Shown: positions 26,482 through 37,870 of the stretch, one piece after another
How positions within the stretch are numbered: position 1 is the first letter of the stretch
How the letters are laid out: every line of letters begins with the position of its first letter
DNA from: Antedon mediterranea
Lineage: Eukaryota; Echinodermata; Crinoidea; Comatulida; Antedonidae
Assembly (NCBI RefSeq): GCF_964355755.1
Contig: NC_092678.1
Span: forward strand, 3,732,922 to 3,796,921
DNA length: 64,000 nucleotides
Reading direction: 5' to 3'
Notes under the pieces: generated by a model
The model's database searches: none
Told to the model about the DNA's origin: nothing
The model's input: only the letters and a program-made list of their open reading frames with translations
Program-made: the position numbers and the translations under genes

Positions 26482-29400
26482 ATGCAGATCCTACCTAAAC
26501 ACCTTAGCCTATTCAGTGGTGGACACCTCAGCCAATCAATTGCTAGAGACCTTCTTAGTATCACCTTAATCTCGCAGTGATGAGATTTTGGATCAATTAT
26601 TAAAATCATCATTATCGTTACAATTTGATTTAATCACTTATATCATATCATTAGCGATGGACTCCCATTGGTCAGGACAATATTCTTAGCATGTAACCGA
26701 ACTCAATCTCAGTTGTAGACAGGTTTCCATAATATGATATCAACAACTTCTTTGCACGTAAGAAATAGGAGGGGAGGAAATATTTGTCAAAGATACTAAT
26801 TTAAAAAACATGTTTAAAAATTTCATAAGAATAGACACAAATGCTAATGTTGCATCTACTGTGAAATTTCTTTCACGATATCAACTTGTTTAAGTCCATT
26901 TATGTTTGTTTTATCCCAAATCCTTAAACTTTATCCAAAAAAACCCATAAAATAACACTAGTATTTGTTTTAGACACACGTCTTCTCTCAAGTTTACCCT
27001 ATCTTAAGATAACCCTTGCATCTTTTTATCACAACTCATAAAAATGTACTAAGTCGGATACAAGTATTATAAACACGCACTATTTTTTTATTTATTCACA
27101 CTCTTTTAGGTAAAGATTGCCTTGTCTAAATAAAAGATTTAGTTGTATCTAAAACTCTCAAAGCAAATTTATTATGAGGTACCATTATGTGATAATTTTT
27201 ATAGAATTCTTTCTTCCACTTTTTGGTTGTTTTGTACGCTATTAAGATATCAACTGTAAACTTATAGCATGTTACAAAGCAATCATAGTACTGATCATAA
27301 TAAAAATCTGAACCAAACCAAAACTATCTAACAGAGGCAAAAAACATGCTGCATAAAATGTATCAGAAGGAAGATTGTAAAGGAAAAGTTCAAATATATC
27401 TTTCTTTAATGTAAAATATCTTTCATTCTGTTATATTGAAGACAAGATAATTGATGATTAAATGATTAAATTAAATTTGACAGCAATATACTTATTTTAA
27501 TGCCATTTACTTTTTGGTGAGGTAAATCAATCATTGAAATTTTTGATAACAACAAAATATTAATTTATTCACAAAATTAGGGCAGTACTAAAACCAAAAA
27601 ACAACAGAACTAATCGTCGCATGTGGCCATCTAAATTCCTACTTGCACCATTACATTATAAAGTTTATATGACAAAATGTTAATTTGTTATTATCAATGT
27701 TGTCATTCATTTTTTAAATCATATTCCCAATCAGATTATCTTCCTTTAATTGGAAATTGAAGATGATCCACCCTCGGCTCCACATGTAGTCAACAAATAA
27801 TTCCAGGAAACGAATATTTCCACGATTTCATCAAAATATCCATCGATACCCTGTGCATTACATACGTAGAATCAGGCAGTAGGCACGTGGGCCTAGACTT
27901 AAAAAATCGAGGTCACGGTGAATCTCAGCAAAGCGACCTCAATCTGCCATAATCCCATCAGTTTCAATATTTTTTATACAGGAACTTTAACTGTTTTAAA
28001 AGCTATTTTTTCCTGTATAAGGAAAATAATTTTTTTATCAAAACTTATTTTTATATGTACAATATTTGAATAAATTTTATATTTTGTTTATATATTGTGG
28101 ATAGTAAAGACTTTCAACCAAAAAATAAAAATCATAATTTTAATTTCTCGTAATGTTGGTATAGAACAGGAAATCCATCTACCTACACTTAATACCATAT
28201 TATTCTCTCAAAGAAAAAGTAAAATAATTTTAATACTAGGCCTTCAAAGAACAAAATCATATGGCTTATTGTCTTAACAGCTCACGAAATTCATCATGTC
28301 GTCCACATGCCCACCACTGTATTTCCGAGTCAATTGAAAATCTAATTCAAATTTGTACTTTTCTTATAAAATGGCATAGAAATGTACAATGGTACATTGA
28401 CAAAAGCTGGAAAACATGGAAAAATTGAAATAAAAAAGGAAGAAACAAAGAAAAAGAAGGAAAAAAAGTCCTCAGGGGAAAATTTGACCGTGAAGTGCTT
28501 GCTCATTTCTGTAAGGACAGCAAAGAATTTTCTTTATTTCTTTTTATAATCTACATCACCAGTTATCTCATCCGAACACTTCAACCTGATCCTCACTTGG
28601 GCAAATTAAGAATTAAGAAAATAAAATTTATGAAGAGCTGTAAGTGCAGGTGGCTTTAGAAGCTCTAAATCATTACTTTTTCTAGGAAAGATAGCTATAA
28701 TGTTCTTGTGACTGATGGTGCATAGTTGAAGCTGCATTAGCTAACTTAAAAATGAAAAATTTCAGTTATATTATGAGTAACCAAAAGTTGAGAAAATTTG
28801 CGAAAAGGAGAAACTTCAAACTCATGTTTATGTGTCTATAAGATTACATTCACACATTTAAATCTGATACCTACATTGGCTATACTGTATTACTAATTGT
28901 ATACTTGTACAGTACTTGGCACATGCACATTATTACAACATTTTAAAATGGAAGGAATTATATATAATGCAAGGATAACTGTATACTTGTTCACTATGTT
29001 GTTACAATGTTTTTTATATGATAAAAATGATATTTAATAAGAAATATAGTTTCTCAATGGTTCTTAGGAACTGACCTCCCACCAGAGCACTCCACCCGCC
29101 GCTCTTCATACATCCATGCATGCTAATGATTAAACCACAAGCATGATATTTTTCAATATCATGTGCAACGCAAAATGAAAGCCCTTCTTTTTGACGAGAC
29201 TCAAATTGTCAAAACAAGTATTAGACTTGCTACATGTGATCATTTCTAATCACAATTATTCTTCCCTTGATATCAAAACACTTCCTGAATAATATTAAAA
29301 TTCATGTATTAATCATAATCTGTTTAAATTCCAAAAATTTCATAAAAACATTACAGTAATGGAAAAAAGTGGCAGAATATAGAATTGATTTTATCCATAA

Positions 29401-29979
29401 AATCTGTATCTTTTTTAAAGTTCAAAAGCACCAAAATTAAATTCTAAAAAGGAGTCAGTTTCTCGAGGAATCAATGTTGCCATTAAGAATACTAGTTGTC
29501 AATCTGCTGTGTAAAAATACCAGAACTTCAACAATTACCTACTGTATATACAAATTAAATTCAGGAAAAAATTATGCAAATATCATATCAAATATGATTT
29601 TTTTAAATGTTTGTTTATAAAAGTGTATTGTAAATTAAGTTCAGGTGGCAATTAACACTCATAAAATGTCTAATTTCCAAAGCAAATTGGCCTTGTAAGA
29701 TTCCAAAACAAGACCACCTGTTTACTGCTTGAATTAGTTTTTTTATTGTCAACTAACAATATCAAAACATTACTGCTATAACTAAGTTAAATGCGTGATT
29801 TGGATGAATTTTATTGGAAGAGAAAACATCGGCTAATAAGGTTTTCATCTTGGCAAAGCAAAACATTCTGTTGGGTTGAGCGATGAGAAAAATTGTACTA
29901 AAACTTAAGTATTGAACATATTTTTGGAAAAAGGAATAGAAATTGTGTTCCAGTAGCATACATTACCTTCACAAAATGT
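26482..29979. other. Intergenic DNA, no gene seen
   Basis: AT-rich sequence without recognisable exons or repeats. Confidence 0.4.
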
Positions 29980-30110
29980 CACATACACTATCAAACTACC
30001 CAAATATGGTAGTGATATGCTTAAATATGGTAGTGATATGACATCATTATGTCCATATATAGGAACATCATATATTTTTTATCACATAAAGTTTGATAGT
30101 GTAGACAGAG
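29980..30110. mobile_element. MITE with CTGTCTACACTATCAAAC-type ends, 131 bp
   Basis: The right end AGTTTGATAGTGTAGACAGAG is the inverted complement of the left ACACTATCAAACT. The interior has two AAATATGGTAGTGATATG units and a GTCCATATAT palindrome-like word. A second copy with the full left end is at 49502 and a solitary end is at 17063. It is non-coding; the superfamily is not assigned. Confidence 0.75.
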
Positions 30111-31815
30111 ATTAAGAACTAAAAGAATCACATTACTTATGGCATAATTGTGTTTTCTGTTAGTTGTCTCACCCAATGTGAGATGGCAATGGGCAGTCTG
30201 AGAACAGTGCTATTTAAAGTTCATGGAGATGTTACCGGCTTTGGTAGATGGCAGGATATACTCAAATCATATCTTATGACGTCAAAGTTAAACTTTACAC
30301 TTTTCATAATACCTTTTTCAGTTATGCAACAATAAGAAATACTTGCTAATATGTTGCAAAATCAGAATTTGTACTTTTTAGTTACAAGTATAGTTCACAT
30401 GTATTTTGTTTCCAAGAAATAATGTACTGTTTTGTCTTATAAAGTTATTTTTAAAGTATTTATAAGGGGAAATCCCATAAAGATTTTTATCAATTTAACC
30501 ATATACAGAATGTTCAATTGAAAAAAAAGAAACAAACTACCAACAGGAATAAAGGTGTTTTAACAATATAACACAAATTAGCGCCTATGTTTTAAAGGGA
30601 AGTCATCAATATACCACTTGAGTTTTGATACGTTTAATCTGTTATTTCCTTACACAAAGACAAAATTTACATCCGTTGTTCAAATTTTATTACCCACTAC
30701 TATATTAATACTATCATGTAAAGTGCCTATTATTGCCAAGCTAAACATTCATGATTTTGTAAACAAAGTCCAGGGAGTAATCAACAGATACATTAGTATG
30801 GGAGCAAAAACAAATTAATAGCAGGCGGGTCTAAGCACAGGACTAAGAGTTTCTTAAGAGTTGATGCGAGGAAAGGCCTTTCCACCCTTGAATTGAAGAA
30901 GACTGCCTGGATAGCCCTTAAAATTTCACCTCAGCCTGAGACACTAGTAAGGCCATCTGTTTTTAATTATGCTATAAAACCCTACTAATTAATCATAATT
31001 TTTCTCTTGAGTCTAATAATTTTAATTGTTTTTTATATATGTTATAAAAAAAAGAATAAGTCTGCCTATATATTAATGTGGTGTGTTAGACACGTAAGCC
31101 TACCATTAATCAGAGACTTAGTTTCACTACTGTAAAATACGTGCAGAAGTTACATCTTGCCAATGAAATTGTATCCGATATTTTATTCTTCCTTTTTAGG
31201 TTATTATAGATCTACGATATTGTCATATACAGGAAATTACTATAAAAAAATTATGGTATCAACTTTCAAAGCCACATTATCAACAAACAAAATTGTTCAA
31301 AAAGAAATTACAACCAAATTAAAGCATATTCTTGCATTTAGTGTTATTTTTTAAAAACTGTTTTAGTTAGTATTTGACGCTTGTTTTGATTGACAGACCT
31401 TGTTTCACAGTTTTGCACAAAATAGAAAGTTTTAAACCCAGAGCAGAGAGGTTGAAACGGTGATTTGGGAACAACACAGGTTGGAAAACACCAAATTAAT
31501 TTTACTACAGTTCAGGGAAAAAAACCTCCCTTATGGGATTTCGCTAATGTGATTAGTTGGATACCGGTGTTGTTTGTTTAACTCATGTAGCGGAACAATT
31601 TTCATGGATTAAATTTAAAATTGTGAAATCCGATACGGCTAATTTATGTCGTCATAATTTCTTTACCAGTTGGATTCACCTCTAAGAATTCTTAATAGAG
31701 TGACATCATAATAGTAACTTCCTTAAATGGTTTTCAAATTATTCTATCCTTTGCTATTCCACCCTCTGCTTACATAGGGTGATATCAATTGATGGAACAG
31801 CTAGCAGCCAGGTTA
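30111..31815. other. Intergenic DNA upstream of gene B
   Basis: No gene is recognised. The stretch ends at the gene B promoter. Confidence 0.4.
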
Positions 31816-31817
31816 TC

Positions 31818-31824
31818 TATAAAA
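31818..31824 (+). promoter_or_regulatory. TATA box of TIMP-like gene B
   Basis: TATAAAA lies 178 bases before the gene B start codon, a spacing close to that in gene A. The predicted start is near 31848, with an unspliced leader of about 150 nt. Confidence 0.5.
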
Positions 31825-31995
31825 AAGTTTTTACCAGGGAAGTTAAACCATGTGTTTGGAAGTCAGCAGTTGGTAAAGTGGTTGATTCTTAGCCTAACAG
31901 ACAAGATAAAGAACGCTGCCACCTGAGTATAGAAGAGTAAACATCTCTTATCATTCAAAGCATTCCACGCTCTCAATATTATCCTGAGTGTCAAC

Positions 31996-32122
31996 ATGAG
32001 ATCGTTACAAGCAGCTCAAATTTTAACTTTATCAGTTATTTTGTCGTGTATTACAACGTCCACATACGCATGTCCGTGCGCATTGAAACATCCTCAATAT
32101 CATTATTGTGTGTCGGAGTATG
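31996..32122 (+). CDS. Gene B exon 1
   Basis: Encodes residues 1-42 and one base of codon 43: the signal peptide, CPC, HPQ and Cys38. The donor is GTAAGT, as in the other paralogues. Confidence 0.92.
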
Positions 32123-34014
32123 GTAAGTTTTTAGTTCTATTCTATATTTCAATGTATTTTATCTTAATGTTTTATTAAATATTTGTAATATTCGCAGATT
32201 TTGAAAATTGAATTATAATTTTAAGTATAGAAGACAGTTTTTATTGCAACTAAATATGTATGTTTTGATTGTTACCACTTATATGCTTTATTTTTATTTA
32301 ATGTATTATATGCAATTTTCTGGGACAAATATTTCTGAGTGATAGAAAAATTATGCAAAGAAATTTAAAAATGAATTAGTTCAGATTTCTTGACTTAATT
32401 TAGCTTATTAAGAGTTAATTAAATTACTACTATAACTCTATAAATAAAACACATCACTCGCATATGAAACAAATAGCAAATAGATGTCGTAGATAACTCC
32501 ACAGACCTTTTCAACTAAAAAGATAATTAGCACATGTTTATAATACTTTATGCAATTAAAGTATATATCACATTTATTTATCCACAATATTTTACTTTTT
32601 AAAAAAATGCTATCTGTTATGGCCCTTTGTATACATACGTTACCCGTTGACCAGTTGTAACATGAAACAAAATTGGTTTTGTTTTTTCCTAACTATTATT
32701 ATGAATGATTAATACAGGATTTTACAGTACTCATTGCAAAATTCACATCACCCTAAACTGTATTACAACTTTCTCTCATAATACAGTCTAAAAATTACAG
32801 AAGCAACCGCGCCAAAATTCTCAGTTTAAAAAAATGTATATCTTGCTAAATCTGAAGTTTTAAATATAATGTAGCAATACTATTTTACATCATCAACACT
32901 CGCCCAAAAAAAGCTTTGCTAATGATGACATGATGATGTGGGAATTACCTTGTGGTTTTCAATAAACTTCCAACTAAATTTATATTAGAATTGTTTCTAT
33001 TTATAGAAATCTATAATCTACGGAAATTGGATGTAATGTAAACATATAGTATAAAAAATACCTAAAAAGGCTGAATATGTAAAACACGTTGAATTAGCTT
33101 TTTGCTTACTGCATCTAATTCGCCACTGTTTACAAACAAATTGTTTCTTTTAGTCACTTGCCTTTTGATAATATAAGCAGAAAATGGTGGGTTCAAATCA
33201 TGATTAGAGTGGACCTTTCTTTTTCTCACAGATTTCCTTATTCTAACCTTTTAAAAATGATTTTGGTTTAGAATTTCATTACATAAAATTTATATATTTA
33301 TAAATTTATATTTGCATTGAAAAAAACAGGCACGTGTAAAGTTGTTGCAATGAGCAATTGGGAGGGCCTCTCAATTGGCTTTTGAAGACGACTCAATGTC
33401 TCTTCTAATGGATTATTAGCAGGAAACTAAATGAGCAATTCTGAAGCTATGATTTAACTATTGATGCCGATTGTTTAACAGCATTTCATACACTTTCAAT
33501 TCTTTCTTTCGATTCCTTCTTTTTCAAACTTGCTTTATTCTTTTATTCTTCAATAAAAATCTATAAATAAAATGTCAATGATATAAAATGTCAATGATGT
33601 AAATTGATTCATGTTTACATCATAGACTTGAACAAACCATTTCATCAAACTTCTTCTGCTGAGCATGTGCAAAATATTGCAATAACATATACTAGAAAGT
33701 TGACATTCAATATTTCAACTATATGGCTGTGCGTCACACCTGAAGAAAATTGTAATATAGAGTACAATCTTAAGTTTTAGGTTTAAACAACCAAGATAAA
33801 TATAATATTTTATTTATTTATTTATTACCATATTTACTGAGGGTAGCCTATCCAGTTCCTAATATAACTGATCATTCAGGGCCCTCGATAAAACAAACAT
33901 ACAGTACAACACATAAAATATTAAATATTCAAATGACATAAAATATATTAAAGGCTTAAAAATTTACAATGATTATATAAAATTCATATAAAAGTTAAAA
34001 TCGTTGACAGATAA

Positions 34015-34069
<55 letters not shown>

Positions 34070-37000
34070 CCAAAGGCAAATTACTGGAAAAAATGACAAT
34101 GCTGTGGGTATCCAGTGGCTGGATCTCAATGGAGATACAAAAATAAAAAGCGAAAAGCTAAATCAAAACGATAAAGTAAACAGCCAGAAAAGTTAGCAGA
34201 GCTTTCGGGCAACACTAGCCCTTCATCAGTGCAAGTGAAGGAATTTGGATAACGTCTCATATATATATATATATATATAAATCCAAAGGCAAATTACTGA
34301 AAAAAAATGACAATGCTGTGGGTATCAGTGGCTGGATCTCAATGGAGATACAAAAATAAAAAGCGAAAAGCTAAATCAAAACGATAAAGTAAACAGCCAG
34401 AAAAGTTAGCAGAGCTTTCGGGCAACACTAGCCCTTCATCAGTGCAAGTGAAGGAATTTGGATAACGTCATAGTATAAAGCTGGCAAGTGCTGCCTGGGT
34501 GGACAGGAATAAAAGAAATATAACAAAGGTTATGTTATGTTAGGACATCTGCATATCAAGCAGGCGGTCCGAGTTCGAGTCTCGGTTGGGGCGACTTTTT
34601 CTCATTCTCACAGATTTCCTCATCTCTATCGTTTCAAATTAATTAATTAAATTTCAGTATATCACCGGGCGGTTTAGAATTAATGTTCTTTGCCTCTTGT
34701 GTTTATATATAAATATATATATATGTGTGTATAAATGTATTTATCATAATATAGACCTAAGGAAAATATTTCATAATAGCTGTTTTTATATTTGTGTGCA
34801 GTGTTTAGGGCAGTTATCCTGGAGTTTGCAGAAGTACTTAAGGTTGATGTGGATAACCAACCAGAAAAACCATTAGTAGAAAACCTAATACAAACAACAA
34901 CACAATCACCACCAACAACGACGACGTTGACACCGATGATGACAACGGATCAAGAAACAATGGAAACAGATTTAATTATGACGACAGAAACCGAACAAAT
35001 AAACTCTACATTATCAACAGAAAACTCATCTTTAATTAATGATAACCTGTCAGAAGAAGTAGAGAAAAGAGAAACAACAATCACAACAACTGAAACACCA
35101 AAAATCTTTCCTAAACTGAGCTTTGAAGGTCCTCGCCAGCATGGCGGAAAGCTTCTTTATGTGGAACCATCTTCATTGTTTAATTCTTATAGCGATATTT
35201 CTAGCGATATTTCTAGCGATGTTGATGAAGCTGGTATGTTACCAGACTATAGTATCAGTGGTGGTGTTGTCTACCAATATCCACAGGACTATTACATCAG
35301 ATACCGTGTGAAAGTGACAAAAGATTTTAAAGGCACGTTAGACGAAGGACACACCATCGACATTTTTACGTTAGCAGATCTTAGTGATTGCGGAATGAGG
35401 CATTTGGTAAACGCTACTTCATATCTATTTGCAAGTAAGTATAATTATAACTAACTGGAGTTTCTATTTTTGTATACGATCTTAAATCTAAATTTTTTAT
35501 TATTTCAACTTGGATATTGAAATTGAAACAAGAACATCAGGGGTTCTGTGTCATTAACCTTGGCCCTTCAAATATAGGCTGTTACATAAAACTCATAACA
35601 TCCTAATTTCACAAAACCCTGGATTGATCGATTGTCATTTCTGCCAGGAAAAAATAGAGATCTTCATAATCATTGTGCAAATTCCATGAAAAGTGGGACT
35701 AAATAATGGGAGTTCACTTTCACAAGATACAGAATGTCATTTATATGAAGTATTCAAAATTGGGTAGAATTTTACATCAGTAAGTAAATGTATGGAGTTC
35801 TGTCCAACCTGATGTGAAAAATGCAGTTACATAACTTGACAAAAATTACACTGTATTTACTTATTATCTCACTATCAGACCTTTTTAAAATTGTAATAAC
35901 AAATGATATAAAATAAACAATTTTATTTTTACATGTGAAAATTTGATTTCTAAATTTAGAAGTCAAATATATCCTATTAAAATATGAAATTGACCTGGAG
36001 AAATTTTGATTTCATATAAACAAGCTGTTCCTGTAGGAAACCTTTGGTGCCTAGGTTCCCTGGATTTAATCGATCAGTGCTTTGGTTTATTCCATTCTCT
36101 CCTTGACCTTGTAATCGGGGTTAGCGAGGGAATAATCAGGGTTTTATATTGTATATTACATTATAGCATACACTATAATAAATGTCACAGCAGCAGTATT
36201 GATGTCTATAATTTAATATAATCTACAATAATAACATATTGCATGTTTTTTACATCAATCAAAGGTTTTTTTTATGTTACCTAAAAAGTCAAGAGTTTCT
36301 GCATTCATTGAAATACATTTCAATTGCAAACTCCATCTACCCCTACCGTCTACACCCTCAAATCATGGTAATATCTATGTACCTCCAGCAGTCTTAATAG
36401 TCTAATTGAAATCGGAAACAAAATGAATGAATATTATATAAGAAGCCCCCACCCCACCGTCTCATAATCTGAAAGCGTAACGACAGAAGCAGTTACTACC
36501 ACGCTAAGAATATTATTAGAAACAGTTTAAAACGACAACAGACACAGCTTGCACATGATGGAGCCATTCATGTTGCTTGTCCGTTGAGGCCAGGGCTCAA
36601 TGGGATATTGGAAAATTACAAGGCAATTTGTTCTCAGTTATGCTGTAATCAGCTGTCCAACTAAGCTTTCTGTTTTGATTGTCAACTGTATTAAATATTT
36701 ACTGAAAAAAATTTTCACATAAAAAAAAAGGAATTTAAGTGATACATACTTTTTCTTTATTTTAAATTTTAAAATGTTTTGATGTCTATCATTGCAGTTA
36801 GCCAATTAGAAGATGGAAGGATGTTTTCGACGAATTGCGACTGGGTGATTAAATATGATGAACTTACAGTCCAACAAAAAGCTGGATTAAAGAAAACATA
36901 CAGAACAAACTGCAAGAAATGCAATGTAAGAACACTTTTAAAGTCAATTTCTTTTAGTTGACATTTCTTCCTAATCTTCAAAAAACTATTCCCACAACAT

Positions 37001-37488
37001 TTTTCCTGTTCAGTCCCTATTCCTCTAATTTAAAGCAGTCTTTCACTTTTGTCAGTCCTCTATTACTTGAACCAGACACCATCTATTAAATATAAAACCA
37101 GGTCCAATTAAAACCAGTTTAACCCTGTCTCTTCAAAGAGTCTATATCTATAACTAATAATAATCTGAACAAAAGAACAAGTCGCATATGACAAAGTATT
37201 TTTATCATCCAACATCTTCAAATAACCCAATACATTGAAAAAAAATAATTTTCAGTAATTCATTCATTCCATTTTTTTCTACTTTATTTTTTTCAGAATG
37301 CTGAATCTTGTGGAAATAACCCAATGTATACTGAATGCAACAACAAGTATTCAAGTTGCGTACTTGAAGAGCAAATTGGTTGTACGTGGTCGAAATCACA
37401 AGCCCATTTGAGTTGTCGCCTACTGCAGGGATCAAAACGGCCGCCAAAAAGATTTCCAGAAAAAAATCCAAAAAGTCTGGGTTTTTAA
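31996..37488 (+). CDS. TIMP-like gene B, 359 aa with a long Thr-rich insertion
   Basis: Secreted TIMP-family protein. Exons are 31996-32122, 34802-35434, 36798-36925 and 37297-37488, all GT-AG, with phases 1, 1, 0. A 25-aa signal peptide ending TYA precedes Cys26. CPCALKHPQ gives canonical TIMP spacing, but position 2 of the mature protein is Pro. N-domain cysteines are 26, 28, 38, 239, 267 and 292. Between strand A (43-56) and strand B (about 206-220) lies about 150 aa rich in Thr, Ser and Glu, with TTTT and SDISSDISSD runs. N-glycosylation sequons are at Asn110, 117 and 124, plus one at 246. Such a segment is probably extended, heavily glycosylated and mucin-like. The C-domain is short. It keeps C301, C317, C325-x-W327 and extra cysteines 310 and 336, lacks two classical cysteines, and ends in a Lys/Pro-rich tail. 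Intron 1 (2.7 kb) is full of repeats. Family identity is clear; the role of the insertion is unknown. Confidence 0.92.
33185..33290 (+). mobile_element. Diverged tRNA-derived SINE copy in gene B intron 1
   Basis: GGTTCAAATC (B-box-like, 33190-33199) is followed by TTTTTCTCACAGATTTCCTT and TTTAGAATTTCATTA. The order and sequence match the better copy at 34541. Confidence 0.55.
34019..34066. repeat. (TA)24 microsatellite in gene B intron 1
   Basis: An uninterrupted TA run of 48 bp that adjoins the 213-bp duplication. A second, shorter AT run (34259-34279) sits at the junction of the two copies. Confidence 0.95.
34066..34470 (-). repeat. 213-bp direct duplication with a hammerhead-like core
   Basis: Two near-identical copies start at 34066 and 34279 (offset 213 bp), each starting after a TA/AT run. 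They share AAATCCAAAGGCAAATTACT, TCAATGGAGATACAAAAATA and the final GAATTTGGATAACGTC. On the minus strand each carries CTGATGA, a 4-bp GGGC/GCCC hairpin and GAAA (complement at 34203-34229 and 34416-34442), the central layout of a hammerhead ribozyme. It is probably a piece of a dispersed retroelement such as a Penelope-like element or retrozyme; that assignment is inference. Confidence 0.7.
34541..34700 (+). mobile_element. tRNA-derived SINE copy in gene B intron 1
   Basis: A B box (GTTCGAGTC, 34573-34581) is followed by TTGGGGCGAC, CTTTTTCTCATTCTCACAGA, TTTCCTCATC and AATTAATTAATT. The same order occurs on the minus strand at 58080-58215. The A-box region is degraded, so it is a SINE and not a tRNA gene. 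Confidence 0.75.
34802..35434 (+). CDS. Gene B exon 2 (enlarged A-B loop)
   Basis: At 633 nt it is about twice the size of the equivalent exon in the other genes. The acceptor is TTTGTGTGCAG and the donor GTAAGT. It starts VFRAVILEFAEVLK and ends DCGMRHLVNATSYLFA. The Thr/Ser/Glu-rich insertion lies between these conserved ends. An upstream in-frame ATG belongs to the intron and is not the start. Confidence 0.92.
36798..36925 (+). CDS. Gene B exon 3
   Basis: The acceptor is CATTGCAG and the donor GTAAGA. Encodes NCDWVIKYDELT, QQKAGLKKTY and NCKKCN, the conserved end of the TIMP N-domain. Confidence 0.92.
37297..37488 (+). CDS. Gene B exon 4
   Basis: The acceptor TTTTTTTCAG follows a polypyrimidine tract. 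Encodes residues 297-359 and TAA, with the C-x3-Y-x2-C-x7-C-x-W-x8-C motif at 310-336. Confidence 0.92.
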   Translation, partial: NAESCGNNPMYTECNNKYSSCVLEEQIGCTWSKSQAHLSCRLLQGSKRPPKRFPEKNPKSLGF

Positions 37489-37870
37489 ATAATATGACAT
37501 GGTATTTGTAAACAATTTAACACTATTTGTTGTGTAAATATTTTACAGAAATTATTATTGTTATTAATAATAATATTCGATGTAATATGGTCAATTCTCT
37601 CAAAACCAGAAACTAAGAAAATCAGACACTTCGAAAAACTTTTCTTGAAGTCGAAATTCTTTCATACATTTTATAAATTCTGGAAACTGGACTGTCAAAA
37701 AAAAAAGTTTCTGGAGAATTGACAAAACGCAAAATATTTAATTTTAAAGGATTTAATTGAAATTTCTATGCTTGAGTGTGCTTTGCATCTTATAAAGTAT
37801 AAATAATTTATTCAGGCATCTACCTAGGGTATAATGTGAATTCTTTTTTAAATAAACTTTTTCTAAACCT
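37489..37870 (+). other. Probable 3' UTR of gene B
   Basis: AT-rich sequence after the stop codon, with an AATAAA at 37851-37856 that would give a 3' UTR of about 380 nt. Confidence 0.45.

Noticed and set aside
34541-34620. tRNA gene suggested by GTTCGAGTC B box
   Set aside because: No acceptor stem, anticodon arm or intact A box, and the same sequence recurs with a shared non-tRNA body at 58.1 kb, so it is a SINE.
34792-34801. In-frame ATG upstream of gene B exon 2 as a gene start
   Set aside because: It lies in the intron just before the acceptor. The conserved exon 1 with signal peptide and HPQ block joins in phase at 34802.
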